Shown here one piece after another: positions 1 through 8,140 of a DNA stretch of 64,000 bases (position 1 is the first letter of the stretch; every line of letters starts with the position of its first letter). Location: positions 1 to 64,000 of the forward strand of contig SDNX01000002.1 in assembly GCA_004524545.1 (NCBI GenBank), written 5' to 3'. The position numbers and the translations under genes are program-made. Under the pieces are notes generated by a model, which saw only the letters and a list, made by a program, of their open reading frames with translations, ran no database searches and was not told the origin of the DNA. Source of the DNA: Promethearchaeota archaeon (GTDB lineage: Archaea > Asgardarchaeota > Lokiarchaeia > Sigyniarchaeales > Promethearchaeaceae).

Positions 1-747
1 TAAAGTCGGCTCTATATTAGATGATATAGTTACACTCTGAATTGATTTTCCTACTTTGAAATAACCAATGATGAAAAGGATGGGAATAATTATATCAAGC
101 AGCATACTCCCAATCAAAATTACCCACAAAATAATCGTTATTAGTATATTATAGGGAATTCCACCAAAGATAATAAAATATATAAATATTGAATCGAGAA
201 TAGCAAAGATTCCTGAAAATATAGATAATATAGCCCCAATTCTAATTAAGTTGCTTCCTTGTGCAATATTTGGATTGTATCTTCTATCAGTTGAATATTT
301 ACTGAAAAATGACCATGCTGAAATTACCGGGATTATTCCCATTAGTCCAATGATATTTGCAATTATAAACCCGAGTTGTTCTGTGAAGGTAGTTGTATAC
401 CAGATCCATCTAACGATCAAAGTATGTATTATTGGATATACTAATCCAACAGTTGCTAAAATAAAACTAACTAGCAGTCTGGAATAGAATTTTTTTAAGA
501 ACGGATGGTTGTCAACTAGAGTTAACTGATTCGCGGTTATTACAATGAGTAGCGTTATTACTAACCCAATTATAGCAAATGCCAATGAGATACCGGACAA
601 AATCCTATAAAATGGACTGTAAATTGGCACAAACATCAATAATATTGTTCTAATGATAAATATCAATCCAAGAATCATACTAAAAATTGAGAAATAGGCA
701 CGTACTAAAATCATTTTTCCAAAATTCGTAAATTTAAGATTTGACAT
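1..747 (-). CDS. Polytopic membrane protein, 3' end beyond left edge
   Basis: An open reading frame of 249 codons starts at the ATG at 745-747 and runs off the left edge without a stop. The product is very hydrophobic, with about six predicted membrane segments. A segment near residues 49-69 (SGISLAFAIIGLVITLL) closely matches the product of 13403-14110 (SDISLIFAIIGLAISLI), so the two are paralogues. No catalytic motif is visible and the function is unknown. The start is supported by the AT-rich leader directly upstream. Confidence 0.75.
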   Translation of the reverse strand, partial: MSNLKFTNFGKMILVRAYFSIFSMILGLIFIIRTILLMFVPIYSPFYRILSGISLAFAIIGLVITLLIVITANQLTLVDNHPFLKKFYSRLLVSFILATVGLVYPIIHTLIVRWIWYTTTFTEQLGFIIANIIGLMGIIPVISAWSFFSKYSTDRRYNPNIAQGSNLIRIGAILSIFSGIFAILDSIFIYFIIFGGIPYNILITIILWVILIGSMLLDIIIPILFIIGYFKVGKSIQSVTISSNIEPTL

Positions 748-812
748 AAATCTTTAGTAGATTATTCGAATTTAAAAATTTAATATAAGAACAGAAAAAA
801 TCGAAAAATGCG

Positions 813-1178
813 TTATAAAATTTGCTTTTGGAGATCTAAGGTGAACAGACGTTTCTTAATGGTCCGATTCCGATAAAGCACATGTTGTAATTCATATAAA
901 TTGCGTTCATCCACGTACCCTGTCATTGTTTCATTAATGTAATACAATAACAACGCACCGTTGAATTTATCCCTGAATGCACTCACTTTGAAGTTACCGC
1001 ATCCACATTCAACATAGATCGAATCATCTTGCACATCATAGCTTAATTTCGTCTGATGGCAATGAGGGCATTCATTATGTTCCAAGCCGGTAATTACATC
1101 TTGAAACTTAAATTCAGGAAGGGTCTGGTTTTCTATCTCCATCTTAATCACACACAATATAATCCAGCCATCTTGCAC
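813..1178 (-). CDS. Small zinc-ribbon protein of unknown function
   Basis: The 121-residue product carries a CPHC pair near residues 38-41 and a CGCG pair near residue 58, spaced as in a four-cysteine zinc ribbon. The rest is mixed alpha/beta with no membrane segment. The reading frame may really begin at the internal ATG at 1140-1142 (MEIENQ), which would remove 12 poorly protein-like residues. The role is unknown; such single zinc ribbons are often nucleic-acid or protein-interaction modules in archaea, but nothing here shows that. Confidence 0.6.
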   Translation of the reverse strand: MQDGWIILCVIKMEIENQTLPEFKFQDVITGLEHNECPHCHQTKLSYDVQDDSIYVECGCGNFKVSAFRDKFNGALLLYYINETMTGYVDERNLYELQHVLYRNRTIKKRLFTLDLQKQIL

Positions 1179-1255
1179 TTTAGAAGTCGAATGTTATTGT
1201 GGTGTTATTCGAATATTAAGATCGATTTTGAGTGGTTGTACCGAATAAAAAAAAA

Positions 1256-1816
1256 TTAGAGAATTTCTTGAATTGTGAGACTGGAATTATAATCTACAAT
1301 AGCATTATTGAAAAGCGCATACCCATATTCCGGATCAAGATCAAACAATGACCGCGCCATTACATAAACCCGATAGGTTCCCGCTGGTAATATTGCCGTT
1401 GTATATGTTAACATAAACGAAGTTGTCACTTCCCGAATGGATTGAATACCAGTATCCAAGTATCCCACATATGTCGTTCGATTACCACCATTTTCTACAC
1501 AAAGAGCAATTTCATAAACCATACGATTATCACTGAGATACCCTAACATGAGTAGCGAATTGAATGTGGCTTCAATTTTTGAATCATGCTGTTTAGTAAA
1601 ATTTAGTTCAATTCCTGTTAGATTTTGCCATGCAAGATCCGAATCATAAATTATGATTTCATTATCAAATTCTTGATATACATAAGCGGGTGTGCTCATC
1701 CCAGGAAAAAACATAGGTAATCCAAAATAAGCACCTAAGCCCACACCTACAAACAGGATTAAACTGAGAATTATCGCCCCTGCTGCACTGCTACTTCCTT
1801 TTGCCATACTATTCAC
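1256..1816 (-). CDS. Membrane-anchored extracytoplasmic protein, unknown
   Basis: The 186-residue product has a single N-terminal hydrophobic helix (about residues 12-38, rich in Gly, Leu and Val) followed by a soluble domain of about 145 residues with many beta-strand-like alternations and several N-x-S/T sites. This fits a protein anchored by its N terminus with the bulk outside the cell. An alternative start is Met4. No family was recognised. Confidence 0.6.
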   Translation of the reverse strand: MNSMAKGSSSAAGAIILSLILFVGVGLGAYFGLPMFFPGMSTPAYVYQEFDNEIIIYDSDLAWQNLTGIELNFTKQHDSKIEATFNSLLMLGYLSDNRMVYEIALCVENGGNRTTYVGYLDTGIQSIREVTTSFMLTYTTAILPAGTYRVYVMARSLFDLDPEYGYALFNNAIVDYNSSLTIQEIL

Positions 1817-2019
1817 TTTTTATTTTTAAGGATATAAATTGCCTCTAAGCAAGATGATCTCGTTGTTTCCGCTTATAATGCATACCTGGTAAAATTCAAA
1901 AAATCTTATGGAATAGAATTTTATACTTAGATTGAGAAAATTATTGACACATGGATTTTGGAATAGAATATCTTTCCATCAATAGTCTCCTGAGTTTTTA
2001 TTAAATTCAACGTAAAAAA

Positions 2020-2403
2020 TTATATGTAACTCATACGATAGCGATGGTCTGCTAATTCTTTACGAGTAGAAAAATAATAGTATTCAGTCAATTCTCCCAT
2101 ATCTTTTGTGCATAGCAAAATTCCTTTCTCGATGATCTCTCCGCGTATTAATAAAGGTAGTTCATCAAAGAACCGAATATCAAATTTGTCAATATTTCCA
2201 GAAATTCCTGATGCGTATGTTTTATAAATTGGATAATGATCTTGGTGGGGGGCAACGATACAAATATCAATATCACTCATAGTATGATATTCCCCTGTGG
2301 CAAATGAACCATAAAGCACTACTCCCAAAACTCGAGGGTCCTTACACAGAAATTTAAATCGCTCTTGTAAATCTTTTATCAATTTATCATCTGGTTTAGC
2401 CAT
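2020..2403 (-). CDS. mntA: MntA-like nucleotidyltransferase antitoxin
   Basis: This is a 127-residue minimal nucleotidyltransferase. The signature GSFATGEYHTMSDIDI (about residues 32-47) is the GSxxxG...SDxD motif of the pol-beta superfamily, where the two aspartates bind metal. The gene overlaps the 3' end of the upstream HEPN gene by 25 bp, the standard hepT-mntA arrangement. In characterised systems MntA adds AMP to the HepT tyrosine and neutralises the RNase. Assignment rests on the motif and the pairing. Confidence 0.88.
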   Translation of the reverse strand: MAKPDDKLIKDLQERFKFLCKDPRVLGVVLYGSFATGEYHTMSDIDICIVAPHQDHYPIYKTYASGISGNIDKFDIRFFDELPLLIRGEIIEKGILLCTKDMGELTEYYYFSTRKELADHRYRMSYI

Positions 2404-2825
2404 GCAGTAATCTCCTTATGAAATTCATTCATCGTATGAATATTTTCCCAAATAGCAGACCACGCAAATTCATCAATAATTCCATTATACTCATGAACTA
2501 ATCGATTTCGCAGACCTGTTAACTCAATAATTCCGCTCTTGAGATCTTGTGGAATTACATTTTTGCGTATTATGTTTTCTATATTGGATAGTCTGTCTTC
2601 TGCAAGATTTATAAGATCTTTACACACCATAGCGATAATGTCAATAATAGATTCAATGGCATTTTGAGCTGCATGAAAAATGCCGTACAGTGACTGTATA
2701 TCTTCTTTCTCTTTAATTATTTTAAGAGAGGATCTTCCCATCCATTCTCGCAATCTTGTGATGTTTTGCTGAAGGAATCCTAATTTCTTGCGATATCGGT
2801 CCACTCTACCAGAATCTATATCCAT
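2379..2825 (-). CDS. hepT: HepT-like HEPN ribonuclease toxin
   Basis: The 148-residue, largely helical protein carries the HEPN motif Rx4HxY as RNRLVHEY near residues 106-113. Arg and His form the RNase site, and the Tyr is the residue AMPylated by MntA in studied systems. It precedes and overlaps the mntA-like gene, so the two are probably one transcript and a functional toxin-antitoxin pair. HepT-like length and motif position are normal; no truncation is visible. Confidence 0.88.
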   Translation of the reverse strand: MDIDSGRVDRYRKKLGFLQQNITRLREWMGRSSLKIIKEKEDIQSLYGIFHAAQNAIESIIDIIAMVCKDLINLAEDRLSNIENIIRKNVIPQDLKSGIIELTGLRNRLVHEYNGIIDEFAWSAIWENIHTMNEFHKEITAWLNQMIN

Positions 2826-3100
2826 GTATAATTCATATCAAATTGGCTATTAATTTCTAACGTTCCTTTGATAAAAAGACAGTTGAAGTATAGAATTTCC
2901 AATTGTGAACTAAATAATTACTTAAGTTGACCTCTCATTGATCTTTTTATCGTGGAAGAGCGATGGAACTGAAGTTCATTTGAGTATGAATTTTTGATGC
3001 GAATAAGATCTAACAATCACTGTTTAAATGCTTCATTAACTAAGGAATAATTTTACTTTATCTGTGAAGCACTCCGACCAAATAAACAGTATAATTCCCG

Positions 3101-3126
3101 TTTTTTTTAACGTACGTTAAAAAAAA
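3101..3126. promoter_or_regulatory. 26-bp perfect palindrome, probable operator
   Basis: Eight T, then AACGTACGTT, then eight A form a perfect inverted repeat. It lies directly upstream of a TATA-like element and 63 bp before the FAD-oxidase ATG. Its position suggests a dimeric regulator that controls access of TBP/TFB. The regulator is unknown; a TetR-family protein is encoded at 37024-37953 but no link is shown. Confidence 0.6.
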
Positions 3127-3133
3127 TTTATAT
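3127..3133 (+). promoter_or_regulatory. TATA-like box of the redox operon
   Basis: TTTATAT abuts the palindrome at 3101-3126 and lies about 56 bp before the ATG at 3189. That spacing fits an archaeal promoter with a leader of roughly 25-35 nt. Confidence 0.5.
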
Positions 3134-3188
3134 GGAGCTGAGATGAGTTAGGCTTAACTTTCTTATAAGAGAATTTTGTGATTGCTAT

Positions 3189-4682
3189 ATGACACATTAC
3201 AATAATATTGAAAAAAGAGACATCGAGTACTTTGAATCGATTGTTGGAAAACAATATGTTTCTGATAATCCTGCAATTCGAGCTTCTTATTTGGCAAAGT
3301 CAGTTATGGGGCTTGAAAGTCAAATTGCCGAGGTCATTATTCGTCCGAGATATACGGAAGAAGTGCGTAAAATACTCGTTTGGTGTAGTACACGTAAGAT
3401 CCCCGTATCCCCTATTAGTGGTGGATTATCTGGTGGATTTGGATGTGCGCTTATTAAACCAGGAGGCGTGCAATTAGATTTATCCCGGATGAACCGAATT
3501 ATCGAAATTGATGAAGATTCCCGATATGCCGTTATTGAACCAGGAGTTACCGCAGGTGAATTGTGGGCTTACATGGAGAAATACCATCCTGCATTTTGCC
3601 CCCCAATAGCAGACGGAGCACCTCCTGCTGCTACTGTAATGGGTGATGCCATTGATCGTGGTTTCTCTCTCTACACCAGTTCTGTAGGTCCACAAGGCGA
3701 CAACTTCATGGGCGGCGAGGTATGCCTCCCAACCGGGGATATCATCAAATTAGGCTCTTGGGCACTTCACGGGGTTAAACCATTTTACAAATGGGGTCTA
3801 GGTCCAGAACTTTTTAGTATGTTTATGGGCTCACAAGGGGCGATGGGTGTCTTCACAAAAGGTGTCGTGAAAATTTATCCACACCCAGAGCATAAAACCA
3901 TAAAAGCTTGGGCAATGTCTAATCCCTACGATATGCAAAATCTTACATTAGAATTAGGGAAATTAGAATTTGGAATAGCACACAATACAGTAATGGTTCA
4001 AGGAGGAAACTGGCCGCTAATCATGACTAGATGGCCAAAAGATAAAGTTCCTGCTGAATATGACTTCTACAAAAAAATCGGAGTACCAGAATGGTGGATG
4101 AACTGGGAAATTTGGGCACAAACAGCAGAAGAGCAGGCATTTGTAGAGAAAACAATCGATAAATATGCAAATGACTTCAAGAAGAATCCAAAATGTAAAG
4201 ATCCCGAAGCTATCAAGGAATGGAAACTCCATCCCAAACAAATAGCATCGCGATTGAAGAAACCCAATAAGATAGCAATTCCATATTCCTACTATGAGGC
4301 AGGATTCTTATTCATCACATGGTATACTCCATGGAATGAATGCGCTGATTTCTGTGTGGAATATAATAAAATCTTAAAGAAGTATGACTTCCCGGAGGTT
4401 ATGTGGGTTGCAAGCATTGAACGTTGCAGACAAGCCATTTGTATGCCTATTGTATGCTTTGATTCGAGTAAACCAGAAGACTTCCAACGTGTTCAAGATA
4501 TGAACCGAGAAAGTTCAGAAATGTGTTTGAAGCACGGATGGATTAACTACAGACCAGACCCTTACGTACACGCTCCCATGATGTATTCCCAAGCAGGTAT
4601 GTATCTGAAATACCTACGTAAGGTCAAAGAAATGTTTGATCCGAACTATATAATGCACCCCGGGAGACTAATGCTGCCATAG
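3189..4682 (+). CDS. FAD-linked oxidase (VAO/PCMH type, GlcD-like)
   Basis: The 497-residue flavoprotein has the PCMH FAD-binding domain in the N-terminal half: PISGGLSGGFG near residue 77, an LDLSRMNRIIEID strand and GSQGAMGVFTKGV near 218. The C-terminal substrate domain ends with FDPNYIMHPGRLM, as in 4-cresol/glycolate/lactate dehydrogenase relatives. It is followed after 16 bp by an HdrD/GlcF-like iron-sulfur protein, so the pair probably oxidises a 2-hydroxyacid or related substrate and passes electrons through the Fe-S subunit. The substrate is not evident. The operon has its own palindrome and TATA box. Confidence 0.85.
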   Translation: MTHYNNIEKRDIEYFESIVGKQYVSDNPAIRASYLAKSVMGLESQIAEVIIRPRYTEEVRKILVWCSTRKIPVSPISGGLSGGFGCALIKPGGVQLDLSRMNRIIEIDEDSRYAVIEPGVTAGELWAYMEKYHPAFCPPIADGAPPAATVMGDAIDRGFSLYTSSVGPQGDNFMGGEVCLPTGDIIKLGSWALHGVKPFYKWGLGPELFSMFMGSQGAMGVFTKGVVKIYPHPEHKTIKAWAMSNPYDMQNLTLELGKLEFGIAHNTVMVQGGNWPLIMTRWPKDKVPAEYDFYKKIGVPEWWMNWEIWAQTAEEQAFVEKTIDKYANDFKKNPKCKDPEAIKEWKLHPKQIASRLKKPNKIAIPYSYYEAGFLFITWYTPWNECADFCVEYNKILKKYDFPEVMWVASIERCRQAICMPIVCFDSSKPEDFQRVQDMNRESSEMCLKHGWINYRPDPYVHAPMMYSQAGMYLKYLRKVKEMFDPNYIMHPGRLMLP

Positions 4683-4698
4683 GCGGAGTTGAAGAATC

Positions 4699-6051
4699 AT
4701 GGAAAGACTAAAAGAATTAAAAACCGATATTTACAGATGTATACATTGTAAAGCTTGCTTATTTGCGTATTCGGGTGAACCTAGCCGCAAAGGTGTTGGT
4801 GAACATAAAGGAACATTCGGAAAAGAAGGTGTACTCTACGAAGGTATGTTGAGATCTTGCCCCGCACAAATTGAATATGGTTGGGAAGCATACTCCAATG
4901 CTGGCAAAGTTTGGATTGCACGAGCCGTTCTGGAAGGCGAGATTGAACTTGATGAGAATGTGGCAGAGGTAATCTATCCTTGCATCACGTGTGGCCTTTG
5001 TGAAGAACAATGTGAGAACGACGTGCGCACTGTAGACATTATCGAGGCATTACGTGCAGCAGTGTTAGAAGCTGGAGTACCTGCTCGAGATAAACACGAC
5101 TTAGTCGATGGAATTACTAAGAAGGAAGACAATCCGTATGGTGGAAAGAAAGTCGACCGTATGAATTGGGTTGAAGAAGCCGGTATTGATCCTAAAATCT
5201 TGAACAAAAAAGATGCTAAAATTGCATACTTTGTGGGATGCACAGCAGCTTATCGCCAGAAAAATATTGCAGGCGCAACTGTGAAACTCCTTCAGAAAGT
5301 TGGGCTAGATATTACCGTTTTAACCGAAGAAGTATGTTGTGGTAGTCCATTTTTCCGAGTTGGTAAAACAGAGACCGCCAAACGCTTAATGAACGATAAT
5401 CTTGCGCTTTTTTCAAATTATGACATGGTATTATTTTCCTGTGCAGGCTGTTACCGAACTTTGACCATCGATTATCCAAAATGGACGGGTGAGAAAAATA
5501 CATTCAAAACTATGCACGCAATGGAATTGATTGCCAATCTCGTATCAGAAGGCAAAATTGAATTCAAAGAGCATAAAGATCTGGTGGGAAAAACCGTTAC
5601 TTATCACGATCCTTGTCATACAGGTCGTCATTTCGCCGAGCATTTCAAACACGAGCTAATTGCGGAATCTGACAACCTCTTCATGGATAAGCGAAAGTTA
5701 AACAAGAAAGTTGAGGATTGGTTTGAAGTTCCACGAACGATCATTCGAGCACTACCAGGCATTACATTCAATGAAATGTATCGTATAAAGCAAGACTCGT
5801 TCTGTTGTGGTGCCGGTGGTGGTGTAAGGGCTCAGTATCCTGAATTCAGTTTAAATACAGCAAGCAGACGTCTAGACGAAGCAGAAGCAGTTAAAGCTGA
5901 TATCATGTTGACAGAGTGTCCATTCTGCTGGAGAAACCTCAGTGATGCGAATGATCGTGATAATCACGGTATTCCAGTGTATGGAATCTTGGAATTAATC
6001 GATACCTATGATTTAATCAAAGGTGCAAAAGCTACACCCAAAAAGAAATAA
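4699..6051 (+). CDS. HdrD/GlcF-like Fe-S oxidoreductase subunit
   Basis: The 450-residue protein has two N-terminal iron-sulfur regions (CIHCKAC near residue 14; CITCGLCEEQC near 95) and two CCG cysteine-rich domains. The first CCG domain has CCGSPFF near 213 with CAGC near 250; the second has CHTGRH near 306 with CCGAGGG near 371 and CPFC near 406. This is the layout of HdrD, GlcF and LutA-type subunits. In the first ferredoxin-like region the fourth cysteine is displaced (RSCP near 52), so cluster 1 may be atypical. It probably works with the upstream flavoprotein. A decayed copy of its last 28 codons lies at 6943-7023. Confidence 0.85.
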   Translation: MERLKELKTDIYRCIHCKACLFAYSGEPSRKGVGEHKGTFGKEGVLYEGMLRSCPAQIEYGWEAYSNAGKVWIARAVLEGEIELDENVAEVIYPCITCGLCEEQCENDVRTVDIIEALRAAVLEAGVPARDKHDLVDGITKKEDNPYGGKKVDRMNWVEEAGIDPKILNKKDAKIAYFVGCTAAYRQKNIAGATVKLLQKVGLDITVLTEEVCCGSPFFRVGKTETAKRLMNDNLALFSNYDMVLFSCAGCYRTLTIDYPKWTGEKNTFKTMHAMELIANLVSEGKIEFKEHKDLVGKTVTYHDPCHTGRHFAEHFKHELIAESDNLFMDKRKLNKKVEDWFEVPRTIIRALPGITFNEMYRIKQDSFCCGAGGGVRAQYPEFSLNTASRRLDEAEAVKADIMLTECPFCWRNLSDANDRDNHGIPVYGILELIDTYDLIKGAKATPKKK

Positions 6052-6055
6052 ACAA

Positions 6056-6075
6056 TTTTTTTCCTATCTCTTTTC
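6056..6075 (+). terminator. Poly-T terminator after the HdrD-like gene
   Basis: A run of seven T starts four bases after the stop codon and is followed by further T-rich sequence. This matches intrinsic poly-U termination in archaea, which needs no hairpin. Confidence 0.4.
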
Positions 6076-6152
6076 TTTCATTTCATTCTCGATTTCAGAA
6101 TTTACTTCTATTTTCCGAAAACACATATTAACTCGGAATCATTAGTTATTTT

Positions 6153-6407
6153 ATGTCAACACAAGATGAGACCATAGTAGGGAAAAAAGGTGAAATACTT
6201 CCCAAAAAGGCGCTACGAGAATTATCTGGAATAACTCCTGGGGATAAAGTGATTATAGAAGCAAGTCCTGGTGTATTGACAGTAAAGAAAGTTTATTCAG
6301 TTGAAGAACTACTAAAAATGCCTAAAATCGCTCATGGAACTCCTGACGAATTAGAACAGGAAATCAATGAAGAGGGTAAGAAACATGAAGAATTGGTGGC
6401 TAAATGA
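6153..6407 (+). CDS. vapB: AbrB/SpoVT-type antitoxin (VapB)
   Basis: The 84-residue protein has a swapped-hairpin AbrB fold signature at its N terminus (VGKKGEILPKKALRELSGI then GDKVIIEASPG) and an acidic C-terminal tail that would wrap the toxin. Its stop overlaps the PIN-domain start in ATGA, the usual translational coupling of vapBC. In known systems VapB binds DNA and represses its own operon. Confidence 0.88.
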   Translation: MSTQDETIVGKKGEILPKKALRELSGITPGDKVIIEASPGVLTVKKVYSVEELLKMPKIAHGTPDELEQEINEEGKKHEELVAK

Positions 6408-6913
6408 GTTCCACTATCCAAAAAATTGTGTTAGATACCACTTATATTCTACCATTATATGGTATTGAAGTGGACGGGTTGAAGGATCTTGAAAAAAACC
6501 TAATCTCATTATTAAATGGCAACAATAGTAAAATTTCCTTATACATTCCATCAGTTACGATGCTGGAAGCATTATATAAGTTGATCAGAGAATTCAAGTT
6601 ACAAGACGATAAGAATATTTTAAATCGTTATCCGATGGCAACACGATCTATTGTGGAAAATCCCGTTCTTGTAATTGTCAATCCTCTTTTACACCCAGAG
6701 ATTAGTAACATTGCGCTGAATATCCGATCTGAAGGGCATACTGATCTATTTGATTGCTTAATTGCAGGTACTGCGATTTTTCACAAAGCAATATTGGTAA
6801 CCCAAGATAACGAATTGGAGCGGATCATTAGGAACATTCCTCAATATTATAATCAACAGATTTTAGACTGGAAGAAATTTATGCAACATCCTTCTTTTCA
6901 AAAACTTGAATAA
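6404..6913 (+). CDS. vapC: PIN-domain ribonuclease toxin (VapC)
   Basis: The 169-residue PIN protein shows the first acidic residue in VLDTTYILPLYG (residues 9-20), an internal Glu in TMLEALYKL near 50 and the C-terminal acidic cluster in DLFDCLIAGTAI and VTQDNELE near 120-145. These make the metal site of the VapC RNase. It is longer than the usual 130 residues. It overlaps vapB by four bases. The pair sits between the redox operon and a relic of that operon's 3' end, suggesting insertion. Confidence 0.85.
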   Translation: MSSTIQKIVLDTTYILPLYGIEVDGLKDLEKNLISLLNGNNSKISLYIPSVTMLEALYKLIREFKLQDDKNILNRYPMATRSIVENPVLVIVNPLLHPEISNIALNIRSEGHTDLFDCLIAGTAIFHKAILVTQDNELERIIRNIPQYYNQQILDWKKFMQHPSFQKLE

Positions 6914-6942
6914 TACAACACCCAATGAATATGTTTATTCTC

Positions 6943-7023
6943 GGTATTCCGGTGTAGTATATCCTTGAATTAATCGATGCTTACGATTTAATTAAAGGTA
7001 AAGCTTCGGCTAAAAAGAAATAA
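6943..7023 (+). pseudogene. Relic of the 3' end of an HdrD-like gene
   Basis: Translated in frame this reads GIPV, stop, then YILELIDAYDLIKGKASAKKK and a stop. The intact gene at 4699-6051 ends GIPVYGILELIDTYDLIKG followed by AKATPKKK. Most base differences are synonymous third positions, one codon is missing and one Tyr codon has become TAG. The relic is therefore probably the tail of a diverged homologue, left behind when the vapBC module arrived or when a duplicate gene was lost. Confidence 0.85.
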
Positions 7024-7058
7024 AAAATATTCATTTCTCTATCAATTTTTTGCATTTT

Positions 7059-7352
7059 CTAATTCATCAATAAAGTTATCAGGATAATATTCTTCCCAGT
7101 CGGACTCCTTGATAATCTCGTTGTAAATTTTTCTTGCCAATCCGGTAGGTCATTCACAAGATCCAGAAAGGATTTTTTATAATCTTCGCTATAAAGGAGT
7201 TCCCATGTATACAAAGGTTCAAAAAATTTCGCACTTGGATTCTGTTTGAAAATATAAGGTAACATTTTGGGAAGGGTATCAAATACAGCCAATGGATATT
7301 CTCCAAAATTCTCAAAATAACTCCAAACCGATTGTGGATAAGGGAATTCCAT
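7059..7352 (-). CDS. Small hypothetical protein, probably frameshifted
   Basis: The 97-residue frame begins MEFPYPQSVWSYFENFGEYP. Its last third (after WQEKF) turns into low-quality sequence, while the neighbouring frame continues as KIYNEIIKESDWEEYYPDN and ends at a TGA at 7042-7044. Adding one A in the A-run near 7124-7128 joins the two frames. The gene is therefore either a recent pseudogene or carries a sequencing error. No family recognised. Confidence 0.5.
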   Translation of the reverse strand: MEFPYPQSVWSYFENFGEYPLAVFDTLPKMLPYIFKQNPSAKFFEPLYTWELLYSEDYKKSFLDLVNDLPDWQEKFTTRLSRSPTGKNIILITLLMN

Positions 7353-7444
7353 AGTTTCGACGCTCTCTATTTAATTCCTCCAATGTTAGAACAATTGTTT
7401 CTGCACACCACAGATTTTTTTATTCCAATTTCATTAGCCATTAT

Positions 7445-7630
7445 ATGGCATCCGCAAAGGAAACTGTTGAATCTATCCTAAAATCTCTTCCAGATAATGC
7501 TACGTATGAAGATATTATGTATGAAATCTATGTTCGATGCAATATTGAAAAAGGTTTAGAAGACATTGAAAAGGGAAACGTTGTTTCTGAAGAAGAGATG
7601 AACAAGTGGTTGCAGAAATGGTTGAAGTAG
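7445..7630 (+). CDS. Orphan antitoxin-like protein
   Basis: The 61-residue acidic protein has the form of short antitoxins that partner RelE/ParE toxins, with TYEDIMYEIYVRCNIEKGL in the middle and KGNVVSEEEM before a basic WLQKWLK end. No toxin gene follows. Instead a decayed partial copy of the same gene lies just downstream. Family assignment comes from pattern resemblance alone. Confidence 0.6.
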   Translation: MASAKETVESILKSLPDNATYEDIMYEIYVRCNIEKGLEDIEKGNVVSEEEMNKWLQKWLK

Positions 7631-7659
7631 AATGGTCAGATTGTGACATTTTAAGTTGT

Positions 7660-7770
7660 TTTATGATTCAAATTACGATTTTGAAAGGTTTTTAGGGCTG
7701 GAAATGGGAACGTGGTTTCTGATGAAATGATGGACAAGTAGTTCCAGAAATGGCTGAAAGAGAATAGTCA
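7660..7770 (+). pseudogene. Decayed copy of the orphan antitoxin 3' end
   Basis: The frame GNVVSDEMMDK, stop, FQKWLK matches GNVVSEEEMNKWLQKWLK of the intact gene at 7445-7630; the Trp codon TGG has become TAG. Upstream of this the match continues weakly with small indels. It has no start codon and cannot make a protein. Confidence 0.7.
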
Positions 7771-7852
7771 GAGAATTCACGTGAGAGCTTTCGCGAAATC
7801 CATTTATATTCAAGTTTTTCTTGTAGTATTTTTTAACCCTAACAGATATATT

Positions 7853-7884
7853 TGTGTATACACATAATACACATAATATACAAG
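7853..7884. promoter_or_regulatory. Palindrome and repeats before vapBC 2
   Basis: TGTGTATACACA at 7853-7864 is a perfect 12-bp palindrome and runs into two direct copies of ATACACATAA. It ends 15-35 bp before the antitoxin ATG at 7899. This is the expected place for an operator bound by a ribbon-helix-helix antitoxin. Confidence 0.55.
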
Positions 7885-7898
7885 CGAAGTGTAATATC

Positions 7899-8129
7899 AT
7901 GGCTAACATAACTTTATCTTTATCTAAAAGGATGAAAGAAGAAATGGAACAATTTCCTGAGATTAATTGGTCTGAAGTTGCTCGTTCATCTATAAAAAAG
8001 AAACTAGCTCAATTAAAGTTCATGGAATCATTCTTAAAAGACAGCACATTCACTGTTGAAGATGCAAGTAAATATGGTGACGAATTAAGTAAATTGGTTT
8101 ATGAGAAATACATTAAAGATCTTAAGTGA
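7899..8129 (+). CDS. vapB: Ribbon-helix-helix antitoxin (VapB)
   Basis: From this ATG the product is 76 residues and starts MANITLSLSKRMKEEMEQF, a short beta strand followed by helix, then INWSEVARSSIKKKL, typical of archaeal RHH VapB proteins. The frame extends 15 codons further upstream, but that extension covers the operator-like repeats and is not protein-like, so the internal ATG was chosen. The stop overlaps the start region of the PIN gene. Confidence 0.85.
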   Translation: MANITLSLSKRMKEEMEQFPEINWSEVARSSIKKKLAQLKFMESFLKDSTFTVEDASKYGDELSKLVYEKYIKDLK

Positions 8130-8140
8130 GAGAAGGGGAA

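Larger units (their letters stand above)
2826..3188. other. Intergenic region between hepT/mntA and the redox operon
   Basis: This 363-bp region separates two divergent transcripts. It contains the 26-bp palindrome and the TATA-like box described separately, at its right end. The left two thirds are AT-rich with no open reading frame that looks coding and no RNA-gene signature I could recognise. Confidence 0.5.

Noticed and set aside
251-487. Plus-strand open frame of 78 codons at the left edge
   Set aside because: It is antisense to the partial membrane-protein gene at 1-747, whose paralogue at 13403-14110 shows which strand is coding.
2826-3188. CRISPR or other regular repeat array
   Set aside because: The only repeated structure is a single palindrome; no spaced direct repeats exist here or elsewhere in the window.
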